In this document: piece by piece, positions 54,949 to 64,000 of the stretch | Position numbering within the stretch: the stretch's first letter is position 1 | How the letters are laid out: each line of letters opens with the position of its first letter | NCBI RefSeq assembly: GCF_014356525.2 | Contig: NC_052505.1 | Span: 54,978,808-55,042,807, forward strand | From: Nilaparvata lugens | Taxonomy: Eukaryota; Arthropoda; Insecta; Hemiptera; Delphacidae | Length of the DNA stretch: 64,000 bases | Direction of reading: 5' to 3' | Notes under the pieces: generated by a model | What the model was told of the DNA's origin: nothing | Databases searched by the model: none | What the model saw: the letters and a program-made list of their open reading frames with translations, nothing else | Position numbers and translations under genes: made by a program

Positions 54949-56075
54949 TCATTGTTGGCGGCGGTTTTTTGGTGGTGATTTATCAGGTGTTGGGTTCTGT
55001 GTTCTTTGTTGGTTTAATCCTGTTGCATGTGCTAATGTATAAATTGTACTTATTTGTTGAGGTGGCGGTTTGTAATTTCTGTTGTAATTATTCTGAGTGT
55101 AACCATTATTTGAGTTTAATCGATCACGGCCATCATAATAATTTCTTTGATAGGTTTGCTGTGGATAATGGTTTGTTTGACGATTTTGAAAACTTCTACT
55201 ATTCCAGCTGTTATTTTGATTATGATTATAGCAGCGTTTAAATTGAGGAGTAGATCGAGAGCAATCATATGGTACTGATTTATAGGCTTGGCTGGTATAC
55301 TGATTAATTTTTGAATTAGGTTGATTCTGTGCATACATTTGATCTTACCGGTGATTTGATATTGCCATCATAGATTGTATATTGTGTAAATAATCTATCA
55401 GCTGTTTGCAACTAGTTATTGACTGTGTATCCAATGCTGTTCTGATTTGGAAAGGTAGCTTTTTCACGATTATATTTGCTAAAACAGAGTCAATTATTGG
55501 CTCATCTAATTGAGCATTTTTCAGTTTAAGGGTATTAACAAAATTGATGCATGTGTCATCTGTCTTAGAATTATATTCGCTAGCAATGATATTGGCTAGT
55601 GCATCCATTCGTCTATTTTTACTCCAATATTGTTCCAGGAAAGCTGCACTGAATTCGTCCAACGTCCTGAATACGTGATTATGGATCTGGAAAAACATCA
55701 GAGGTTCACCGCTTAACAAGCTGGATAATCGAAGACGCCAAAAATTCCAAGAGGTGGGTGTTAGTGATTGAACTAGTTTTATTTGGTCGATAAATTCTTC
55801 AGGTTGAAGATAGTAGTCTGTATTGTCAAAACGGCCTAATTCATTGAAACTGTGCAGTAAATCAAACATTGCTGAGGGGATAGGCTCTACATTCTCGTAT
55901 GGAAATTGATGTAATTGACTCTCAAGTTGTACTAACTGCTCTTGGGCCTGTTTCCAGTGACTAGTAGCTTCCATTTCATTTTCTACTACTTCGGCATTTA
56001 ATTCAGATAAAAATAATTGCTGTTCTCCAACGGCTGTCTCCAATGAATTGACAATATGTCGATGCCTTGAGCGCA
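54949..56075 (-). pseudogene. Element B Gag-like protein, one in-frame stop
   Basis: One frame runs from about 56075 to 54949, broken by a single TAA at 55345-55347. It contains a coiled-coil stretch (SLETAVGEQQLFLSELNAEV), then the capsid-like domain: DYYLQPEEFIDQIKLVQ, LTPTSWNFWRLRL, LLSGEPLMFFQ, and FRTLDEFSAAFLEQYW. An Asn/Gln/Tyr-rich C-terminus follows after the stop (PQFKRCYNHNQNN). The capsid pattern resembles Ty3/Gypsy and Arc-type Gag proteins. The first 25 or so codons of the open frame (to 56151) come from the adjoining element read backwards, so the true N-terminus was lost at the junction near 56080. Confidence 0.72.
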
Positions 56076-56084
56076 TATTGCAAT

Positions 56085-59000
56085 GAGCACTTGCCTGGTG
56101 TCGTTCATATACTGACTGGCTATATAAACTGTGACACGCTGAACATTGCACCTGGCTCTCTTGAGGAGTGCTACTTGGATGTGCTGAGTGATGCGGGGTT
56201 TGTCGCCTGCATTGACAAGATAACGCGGCCGGCCAGTGGTACTTGTATCGACCATTTTTTTGTTAAACTTCCGTGTTTTTTATGTGCATCATCTGTTGTT
56301 ATGCATTCAACAGTTACTGATCATTATGCTGTTTGTTTGAATCTAATTTCCACTAAAACTCCCAAACATCCTGATTCCGTTAAATTCATTAATAGAACTG
56401 ACTGGGTTGGAGTACAGGACGTAATTTCGGTTCATAACTGGGAAAACATTATCAGTCAAAATGATGCAAACTGTGCAGCAGATCTTTTCACCGAAACTTT
56501 ACAACAAATAATCTCATCGAAATCTCAAAAAGTGAAAATGTCTTCTAAAAACACTCATCTAAAACCCTGGATAAGTGCAGAACTTGTTAATTCCATCCGG
56601 CACCGCAATAAGCTAAGAAAGGAACTCAACAGACAACCATTTATCCATGCCTTGAAGAATGAGTTCATACAATATAGGAATAGCTTACACTCTGCGATAA
56701 AACAGGCTAAATATTATTATTATAAGAACAGAGTTGAGGAAGTGTCCACCAATCCCAAAAAATTTTGGTCTGTCATAAATGAAATCTCAGGGCGTGAAGA
56801 GAGTAACAAATCATTTCCAGTTAGCTCATTCTCCTTACCTGGTGAAATTATAGATTCTCACAAAACCAAAGAAATAGCCAATAACATTAATTCATATTTT
56901 GCCACAGTAGGGACAAATCTAGCAAATTCCATTGTAACACAGGGGCTACCTGGTGTTCAAGATGATGATTATGTTGTGAATACCGTTTTTGAGCTGCAAC
57001 CGGTCTCCCGACAGGAGCTGACGAAGGTCATCATGAGCTTGAAGGGTCGATCGGCTCCTGGATGCGATGGTATTCCCACTGGAGTAATTCAACATAACAT
57101 TGACTCACTTGTAATTCCTATTTGTCACATTGTGAACCTAAGCATTTGCGCAGGCCTCTTCCCTTGTGCTTTGAAAACGGCAAGGGTGATTCCCATTAAC
57201 AAAACAGGTCCAAAAGGCACATTCTCTAATATTACAGACCAATTTCGTTGTTAGTTACCCTGTCCAAAATGATTGAGAAATGTGTGAAATTACAGCTTTC
57301 AAAATATTCAAATGAAAATAATTTGATCTCTGCCAGCCAGTATGGGTTTCAAAAGTCTAAAAACACATCTGATACTGGTCTGGCCAGAGAATTCGAACTG
57401 TAGCAAAATCCCAGACTGCAGTTCTGCTAATAGCAGGCTTGTGTTTGTGCCAGCGCAGACCGTCCAGCTGTTTTGACCTTGTTGATGTCTTTTTCTCAGT
57501 CATTCTTGTCTTGTCAGCCCGTTGTCTTGTTGCAAGACCGAATTTGTATTTTGTCATGTAATTTCGATCGAAAATTTCTTGTAAATAATTGTTTGAGTGT
57601 CGTGTGTGTGAATTATGAATATAACAGCGTAAATAGTATTGAATTGAATTAATTTGAATCGGATTTGAATTTATAAAGAATCCAGTTTGAGCTTTGTTCG
57701 AACCACAGTGTATGACCTGCAAGTTGAACACAGAATCAACGAGAAGACAGCCCAGAAGCCAGAACCTGTCTTATTCCCAGATTTCATCCCACCCTGAACC
57801 TGATCAAAACACCTACTAAAGGCTTTGAAGGGCAAGTAGACAAGATTGGATTAAATCTGGTGAGTTTTTGCTCTTTTTTATTGTTCATTAATGCAGAGTT
57901 CAGCTGTACAAATAACCTGGCTCAAATTGAAGATTAAATTTTGCCCCTTGTTTGTATTTGATTATTTAAATAGTAAATTACAGTCCTCTGGTAACTGTAG
58001 CCTGAGCTTTGTTCAGAACAGATACACTTTTCAATTTAACCAGGCTCGATTCAAATAGTATCAAGATTAAGAAAAAAGTACTAATAACGTTTCTAGACCT
58101 GGCAAAAGCTTTTGATACCGTTCATAGGGCAATCCTGATAAATAAGCTTGAACTATTAGGAATAGAAAATAATACATTGAATGGTTTAAAAGTTACCTAA
58201 ATTATAGACTGCAGTATGTTTCTATAAATGATGTAGAAAGTGACAAAGAGTATGTTGATTATGGTGTAGTTCAGGGAAGTACTCTTGGTCCTTCGCTCTT
58301 CCTGATCTACATCAACAATCTATCAAAACTGGATGTGGGTGGCGAGTTGTTCCTATTTGCCGATGACACAGCGATGGTGTCTACCGGAAGCACTTGGGAG
58401 GAGGCCTATGAAACTGCTTCAATCGACTTGGCAAAAATTAAAAGATGGTTTGATCATAACTGCCTTACGGTTAATGTGACAAAAACCAAGTTTATGCCCA
58501 TTGTTTTACGTAATCAAACAGACCCAGGCCATTTGATTCTGAAAATGCATTCCTGTGATACTCCAATGTCTAGTGAATGTGACTGTGGCAGGATTGAAAG
58601 AGTTGATCAGTATACTTACCTGGGAGTGGTTCTGGATGGCAGGATGAGTTGGGTGCAACATGTTCAGTGTGTTAAGATAAGGCTCAGAAAATTGCTTTAT
58701 GCTTTCTCAGAGCTGAGCCATGTGTTAAGCATAGAGCAATGCAAAACAGTATACTTTGCCTACGTTCAATCCATCGTACAATATGGAATTCTTGCTTGGG
58801 GAGGGGCTTCCTCCACTGTTATGGAACCTCTAGCAGTTACTCAAAGGTCCATAATTAAAACAATTTTGAAAAAAGACAATAGATACCCAACAATCCTTTT
58901 ATTCATAGAGTTTCCAGTATTGAATATATGAGACAGCTTTTCATTAAATCTTTATTAATTCATATAAAAAAATACAAAACAGAAATCCTAGGAGAAATTA

Positions 59001-59340
59001 TCAACTACAACTATCCCACACGTTTCAGATCAAATTATAACTTTGAAATTCCACAGCTGGCACATGGCTCAGAACTAACAAATCCCTCATATCAGGCTCA
59101 TGTCTTATATAGGAATATCCCAGAGGTCATCAAGGAGGCGGAGACACTCAGTTTACTGGTGTACAGGAGGAGGGTGGACAGGTGGCTATACCATATTGGC
59201 TGGGAGATGGCCGAACAATTGCTCCAATCCCGTTATGTACAGTGATCAACCATCTGTAACCTAAACATTAGTTTGAAACTTTCATTTACAACTCTTTATT
59301 TTCAATTACATGAAGTCTTTTTTTTTAGTCTCCTTTGACT
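56085..59340 (+). pseudogene. 5'-truncated CR1/Jockey-group non-LTR element (endonuclease C-terminus and RT)
   Basis: It starts within the endonuclease (INCDTLN, DAGFVACIDKITR, STVTDHYAVCL) and continues through the linker to the RT start (56067-57254). A frameshift follows near 57245. The 646-bp solo LTR at 57376-58021 then interrupts it. After that come FLDLAKAFDTVH, VQGSTLGPSLFLIYINNL and FADDTAMV (about 58340-58360). The C-terminus shows YLGVVLDGRMSWVQH and AYVQSIVQYGILAWGG, with a last frame break near 58930 and a stop at 59245. It belongs to the same family as 31690-34494 by motif spelling. Truncation at the 5' end is typical of incomplete target-primed copying. Confidence 0.85.
57376..58021. 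mobile_element. Solo LTR, 646 bp, TG...CA ends
   Basis: It begins tggtctggcc and ends ttcagaaca. It is flanked by the 5-bp duplication gatac (57371-57375 and 58022-58026). Removing it with one duplication rejoins the RT frame of the host element. No internal coding region is present, so it is what remains after LTR-LTR recombination. It has no relative elsewhere in this window. Confidence 0.88.
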
Positions 59341-59353
59341 ATTCATATATACA

Positions 59354-59866
59354 GGGTGCGGCAGCGAATCGTGCGATTTTAAAGTGAGTGTGAAAAATTG
59401 ATGATGTTGTTTTAAAAAAAATTATTAATACCATAATAATGTACATAGAAAAGCATTTATATTTCACTAAACTAATTCAATTTTTGAAAATTACGTCAGC
59501 AAGGTGACATCCTTCTCTCATCAGGCATTCATCAAGCCACCGATGAAAACTGTTTATAACGTCCCGTAACATTTGCTGTGGTATTCGTGCAATCTCTTGA
59601 TGAATATTTTGTTTCAGTTCATCCAACGTCGTCGGCCGTTGCTCGTAGACTCTACTCTTGAGGTAGCCCCACAGAAAAAAGTCACAGGCCGACAGATCGG
59701 GCGAACGTGCGGGCCATGGAATCGTCCCGTTTTGAGAGATTGAATGAGGGGAATAGAGAAAGATATATCTCTCTTTCTGATTGATAAGATGCACGTGTTA
59801 TAGGGCTCGTGTCTGTATAAAAAGGTCACGCCACACGTGTTGTCAGGTATAGCTCTAAGCAGCAAC
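59354..59866 (-). pseudogene. Mariner-like (IS630/Tc1/mariner) transposase C-terminal fragment
   Basis: The minus frame 59794-59477 contains WPARSPDLSACDFFLWGYLK, the DDE superfamily block around the third catalytic acidic residue. It is followed by the TTLDELKQNIHQEI and CLMREGCHLADVIF tail. Upstream frames (to about 59866) are shifted. The edge at 59354, cagggtgcggcagcgaatcg, looks like the terminal inverted repeat of such elements. The N-terminal two thirds and the other terminus are missing, so it cannot transpose itself. Confidence 0.8.
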
Positions 59867-60217
59867 TAAACTAAAAATTGTGAATGGGATATTGAATGAA
59901 AAATCATTTGAAGGCAGAAACGTTTATTTACACATTTCAGCATAACTATTCATAATTTCATCTTCAATTTTAATCAACTTATCTCTACACAAATTATGAG
60001 GATGATAGTAACATAGATAGTCTCTTATGTAATTTAAATTAACCGTACTTAGAAAAATGTCTTTCGATTGTTTCGCCGAACTAATATTTCAGGAGTTGAT
60101 TTCCTAATTGCACTTTCACACTCATCGTACCAATCAATACAGTTTTTTTAACCTCACTTCCAATTCGTTGTCGCAGCCAACCACTTTCTCGGATCCATGA
60201 TAAGTGGATGAACAAAA
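59867..60217. other. AT-rich stretch without recognisable genes
   Basis: No motif or frame of note. Confidence 0.5.
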
Positions 60218-60442
60218 CTAAGTGTAGGCAGGAACTATTATAGAGTAATTAAGTGGTCTTTCTTCATTAATTGTTGACAGACAACATGTCCATTTGCGCT
60301 TATGCAGTCTCAATGCATGCAAGCAATAAACACATTGTAGATCCTTTCCATTGTAGAAGAATCCATAACAGCAAAGTTTCTTTTCTGTGAATTCGTGTAC
60401 ATCGGCGCCATTTTCATACTTTGCATTCAATTGTTTTCGCAC
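60218..60442 (-). pseudogene. Small Cys-rich frame, possible BIR-like fragment
   Basis: A 74-codon frame reads CCYGFFYNGKDLQCVYCLHAL and has further Cys and His. GFFYNGKDLQCVYC resembles the core of BIR (inhibitor-of-apoptosis) zinc domains, but the terminal His-x6-Cys is not clear. It is at the downstream end of the virus-like cluster on the same strand. It could equally be a remnant of a nuclease tail. Confidence 0.3.
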
Positions 60443-60599
60443 AAGAAATTATTTGTTTGATACATATTTTTAAACAACAAAGAATTATAATGTTGGGCAG
60501 AGATAAAGCACAGCGATAATGTGGTCTATTTTTATGATGTTACACACAGCATAACACCATGAACTAGTGAAAAAGCTGAATCAGGTTTTGGAAAATCCT

Positions 60600-61120
60600 C
60601 TGTATACATTTGACTTGCTATGCAATCTTCTTGAAAACTTTGCTTTCTCAGTTCCTTGTGGAAATTTTCTCATAACCTGCAAGGTAATCACGTATTAATG
60701 AGTCACTGTATTCTAAATCTCCATCCTCCCATTTTATTTCATGATAGTGACGTTCTAACCATGTTACATCGTTAAACATTTTGCACTCAATTCTGTCTTT
60801 GCAAATGGTGATTTGAAATGGAACACAATATAATTATTAAACTGATCAATTATGGCAAGTTCTTTCACAATAATTTGATTACAATCTTGTTTAAACCAGT
60901 GAAGATCAACCGTAGCAATTTTCGTAGGCGCCTGCTTGTCCACTCCTTTATCTTCGGTGGCGGGCTCCTCGAATCCTTCGTCTTTCTCTTCTCGTTTCTC
61001 CTCCTCCTCCACCTGCAGCGGCTTCGGTGTACTTGCTTCATAATAGAAACTATCAAGATCGGACTGAATACTGGTAGTTTGTGGCTTGTCCAAAATATCA
61101 GAACACAAAGAATAGGACAT
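60600..61120 (-). pseudogene. Virus-like cluster gene: acidic N-terminus plus VKELAIID-type domain
   Basis: The frame 61120-60764 has an acidic, Glu/Lys-rich linker (EEEEKREEKDEGFEE), then IIVKELAIIDQFNNYIVFHF and a PFAKTELS segment. A frameshift near 60780 leads into a frame with NDVTWLERHYHEIKWEDG, which continues the same domain. I recall similar VKE...HGIxW proteins in insect virus-like elements, but I cannot name the family with certainty. It is downstream of the capsid-like gene, and 75 bp separate them. Confidence 0.4.
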
Positions 61121-61195
61121 GTTGTCTGTTCAAAGGTGAAACTGATAATGAACTAAATTGAGCAGAATGCACACCTTATATAGGTGGTGCGCAAA

Positions 61196-62439
61196 TTACT
61201 GAATTTCTTTCACCATGCTCGTCAGAGGTGTGTACTCCATCACACGATCGCTAATTAAAACGCAATACGAGGAAGTATTTGCAGGTACTGCACTATTAAA
61301 TTCCATTTCAATACGAACATCTGTCGATGATTTCAAATGACTTGGTTGGTGTGAACAATCTACAACAATCAGCGGTGTTGATTCACAAAACGTTTTAAAG
61401 TCAATTTCTGTTCCAAGTTCGCTATTGATTGAATGATTATAATACGAGGGCGCGAAATCCAGGAACATGCGGTATAATACCTCCTTCTTACCTAGCAGAT
61501 TTTCATATGGATAATACTCGCTGTTCAAATATACTTTAACATTGTAAATACCGCAGCTATCGAAATTAGATATTGATTTTTCAATTTTATTCTTACGATC
61601 AGTTTGAAATGGAATTATAACGTATTTTGGACTATCAAAACTCGATGTGGTACGAACTGCCCAAGAATGGTTAAGTGAATTTTGCAAATTTGGTAATTCA
61701 CAAATTTCCCAATGTCGGAAACCTAATTTCAGTGGAGTGTCAGCATCGAGCAGTCTCAAAAATTTCAGTCTTACATGATCTTCTAAAGTTATGTAGGGCA
61801 TTCTCCATTGTAGTTTTGTAATTTTCACACTAATGCTTGTTCCACTTGTAGACTCAACACAATTTAGGTCTGTCGGTGACCTCAATAAGACGAGTTCCTG
61901 TTTCAAATTTAAAATTATTCTTTGAAAATCTTCAAAAAACGGGAGGATTAATTTCAGCGGTACACAGAAAGTGAATTTATTATCCGTTAGCTCATATCCT
62001 GCTCTGTCAAAACCAGCCAAGTGATATGTGTTTTTATCGAGAGTATTCTCCACTAGAATAGCTTTAATTGTGGATGTTAATCCAATCAATCTTGATTTAG
62101 AAATTTGCTGACCTGCTAATTCATATCGTATTTTGTCAAAAAGGTTGCCGATTACGTTACTGCTTAATTTACAGTCTGCTGCAACTGGTGCATCGCCCGG
62201 GTCTGTTCCCGGTTTTGTACAGTTAACTGTTCCCTCAATCAATATGAATGATTTACAAGGTAAAGAATAGACATCTAAAGAATTTATGCCAATACGTGCC
62301 TCGTCAGAGTTTTTTATTTCCTGTCCCCAAATAAACTGTATGAGTGTGAAATTGGGAATTTAGTAATATCGTTATAAAACTGAAGGTCTGTCTCCACATC
62401 CAGAATTTCACTAATTGCTGCCGATCCCCCTCCTAACAT
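61196..62439 (-). pseudogene. Major-capsid-like protein of a Polinton/adintovirus-type element, frameshifted
   Basis: An Met at 62439 opens the frame (MLGGGSAAISEI). A one-base shift near 62362 moves it to the frame that runs openly to 61196, for about 414 codons in all. Visible blocks are RIGINSLDVYSLPCKSFILIEG, LFDKIRYELAGQQI, YVIIPFQTDRKNK, YNVKVYLNSEYYPY and PANTSSYCVLISDRVMEYTPL. I recall this set from insect and cnidarian virus-like elements that also carry an adenain-type protease. A double-jelly-roll capsid role is likely but inferred mainly from that neighbourhood. It overlaps the upstream small ORF by 29 bp, giving a compact, virus-like layout. Confidence 0.5.
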
Positions 62440-62599
62440 TTTGCCAATCAACTATAAAACCCAACTTTTCTAATATTCTCTCGCTTTTAGCTGACAAAGC
62501 ACGTTTGTTTTTAGGTGTTGATGCTATCGCATTCCTTTCTCTAATGACTTGATTGTGCATGCACGTATTCGAACGTGGGTTGAAAATAAGATAACCCAT
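62411..62599 (-). CDS. Small basic protein of the virus-like cluster
   Basis: A 62-residue frame whose ATG overlaps the preceding stop as TAATG (62601-62597). It has a basic middle (RERNAIASTPKNKRALSAKS) and an ILEKLGFIVDWQNVRRG C-terminus. It overlaps the start of the capsid-like gene. The tight coupling argues that it is a real gene of the element. Function unknown. Confidence 0.45.
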   Translation of the reverse strand: MGYLIFNPRSNTCMHNQVIRERNAIASTPKNKRALSAKSERILEKLGFIVDWQNVRRGIGSN

Positions 62600-63316
62600 T
62601 ACTTTTCACGTATGTGCAACCTAATTGTAATTGTATCTCCACGGAAATCAATAAACAATCCGTTCTGGTCCGTTACCTTTACATTAATAGTTTGAATTCG
62701 ATGCATATTCAAAGGTACATAAATAATCGGTGATGGTACTTCGTTTATTAAATAGCCGCTAGGAACCTTTGGTAAAAATTCGTAGATTATATGTTTTTGT
62801 TTTCCGTCAGAGTAACTGCCACATGCTAAATTACACTCAACTACAATACTGTCAGCGCTTGTTATGTTAACCAAATGTTTGGAATAATGCCATTTATTCG
62901 GCTGCAAAACAACATTATCAAAACCAAGTATCTTAGCAATCAAATCAGAACGTGTTAAATCAATGGGTTTATCACAATGAATTTCAATCTTCATAGTATT
63001 TGCGTTTGCACGTATAATAAGTTTATTCTTCTTCCCATCAATATTCAATTTATTCTTTAAAGATTTTATAATATCCTCAACTTCATATGCACCGGTATCC
63101 AGCTCAATTAATCTATCGCCATATTTGAAGCTGGAATTTGTTCCTTTGTTAATGTTTGAAGCTGGAATTTGTTCCTTTGTTAATGTTTGCAATACTATTG
63201 TAACTAGAAAAATTAATCAATCCAATTTCCCATTCGCGATTTTTATCCAATTCTATAATTTCTTGTGAATGTTCATAGAGGCTACTCGTGTTAGATCGTA
63301 ATGTAATAACAACCAT
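62599..63316 (-). pseudogene. Penton/minor-capsid-like protein, broken by a 31-bp tandem duplication
   Basis: The frame begins with the Met at 63316, with EIIELDKNREWEIGLINF visible near 63250. It runs into an exact 31-bp tandem duplication (63124-63154 and 63155-63185), which shifts the frame. Beyond it the frame is open to 62599 with RLIELDTGAYEVEDI, YVPLNMHRIQTINV and the closing IDFRGDTITIRLHIR. Such closing blocks are familiar from small jelly-roll proteins of Polinton-type elements, as I remember them. The penton role is inferred. The break is explained entirely by the duplication. Confidence 0.45.
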
Positions 63317-63317
63317 C

Positions 63318-63338
63318 TTGTGTGTGTGTGTGTGTGTG
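63318..63338. repeat. (TG)n microsatellite
   Basis: About ten TG units just upstream of the penton-like start codon. Confidence 0.9.
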
Positions 63339-63434
63339 CGTTCAGCACAAACACTTAATTACAACTGATTTGCAAGAAACAATAATGTAAGACGACCACA
63401 AAAATCGCTATTTAATGGTTGCATATGCTCTACA

Positions 63435-63722
63435 TTATAAAAATATATTTACTCCATTTTCTTTTTTCCAATATTTGTCCAATTCGTATGGCAGTTGTAA
63501 ATTTCCAATTGGATCAAAATACCAAACATTAGAGCCAACTTTCTTATATGCTACCCAATGTGTGCCATCCTCGCTTTCCCTTGCTAAATTCACAATGGCA
63601 TTCTCGTTTTTTAGAATTTTTTTGGGTAATGCATCTAGCATATATATGCCTCTTAGCTGAATCTGTAATAATTTAGACCAATCAATCAAATCATAATTAC
63701 TCAATTCTCCTTCAATATTCAT
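63435..63722 (-). pseudogene. Adenain/Ulp1-type cysteine protease fragment of a Polinton-like element
   Basis: A 95-residue frame with the N-terminal half of a viral maturation protease. It reads LSNYDLIDWSKLL, LRGIYMLDALP, ENAIVNL, the catalytic His in GTHWVAYKK (residue 55) and the acidic residue in YFDPIG (70), then LPYELDKYW. The family needs a downstream Gln and catalytic Cys, and both are missing because the frame ends at 95. In adenoviruses and Polintons this enzyme processes capsid precursors. Its position beside capsid-like genes on the same strand supports the cluster assignment. As it stands the enzyme would be inactive. Confidence 0.78.
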
Positions 63723-64000
63723 GCCTCCTTCTTTGTCTTCTTCCTACTCTTCTTTGTTGTTCTACGTTTCTTAACTTGTTTTTGTGGGAATAACTCACTC
63801 CATATGATGATGGGGGTAGGGGTGGAATTAAAACTCTCCCTCCACTAGTTATTTGAGGAAAAGGCTTCAAAAATAGCCTTTTCCTGCAATAACTTTTTCA
63901 ACTGAGCTATAGCTTTGCTTCTAATATTGTTACTATAACTTCTCCTCTCATTCTTCTTCTTCTTCTTCTTTCTCAAAGATCCACCAAACGCCGCTTTAGC
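63723..64000 (-). pseudogene. Basic protein fragment upstream of the protease, cut by the window edge
   Basis: On the minus strand one frame begins with FGGSLRKKKKKKNERRS and continues for about 50 codons to a stop. Beyond it lies a second very basic stretch (KKRRTTKKSRKKTKKEA) ending just before the protease Met. This looks like a degraded Lys/Arg-rich DNA-binding or core protein. The CTT run in the DNA could also generate Lys codons by chance. Confidence 0.3.

Overview
The window looks like a repeat-dominated stretch of an insect nuclear genome. The base composition is AT-rich. There are no rRNA genes and no bacterial-type operons. Nearly every long reading frame belongs to a transposable or virus-like element. 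Short TTAGG-type repeats, a tRNA-derived SINE and the mix of Penelope, CR1/Jockey, Gypsy/errantivirus and Polinton-like sequences fit a non-dipteran insect. I lean towards a hemipteran, possibly a planthopper, but that rests on remembered resemblance and is not proven. I found no convincing single-copy host gene.

Layout: (1) 1-17457 is a tandem array of Penelope-like element (PLE) copies with GIY-YIG endonuclease and repeated pLTRs. Copy 2 was split by a minus-strand non-LTR element (2850-15617, 15-bp target duplication) whose ORF1 carries an SGNH-esterase-like domain. That element was in turn split inside its RT by a full-length plus-strand CR1-like element (5306-11597, 6-bp duplication). 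(2) 17458-24890 holds a decayed Gypsy-like gag/protease remnant, a complete SINE (20525-20770, 12-bp duplication), a field of tiny GNRA-loop hairpins (21.9-22.8 kb), a roughly 157-bp tandem repeat (23.5-24.4 kb) and a retroelement ORF1 tail. (3) 24.9-31.7 kb is mostly AT-rich and anonymous, with TTAGG/TGACCT repeats, a hairpin and one MITE-like unit.

(4) 31.7-44.1 kb contains a decayed minus-strand non-LTR element, then an errantivirus-like LTR element. The latter has lost its integrase, so RNase H is fused in frame to an F-type envelope protein, and its RT active-site region is replaced by an inserted repeat. A nearly intact Jockey element (about 38757-43145) sits between its gag and pol. 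(5) 46.2-56.1 kb holds two copies, tail to tail, of an LTR element that encodes a Gag, a basic region and a small membrane protein, with no polymerase seen: a TR-GAG-like, presumably non-autonomous family. (6) 56.1-59.3 kb is another non-LTR fragment, split by a 646-bp solo LTR with a 5-bp duplication, followed by a mariner-like transposase fragment.

(7) 60.2-64.0 kb is a decayed minus-strand cluster resembling a Polinton/adintovirus-type virus-like element: an adenain-type protease fragment, a penton-like and a capsid-like protein, small accessory ORFs and a possible BIR-like fragment.

How the parts relate: the insertions give a relative history (PLE array, then SGNH element, then CR1-like element; errantivirus, then Jockey). 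Several elements look parasitic: the Gag-only pair and the SINE would need enzymes from other elements. The most complete copies are the CR1-like element and the Jockey element.
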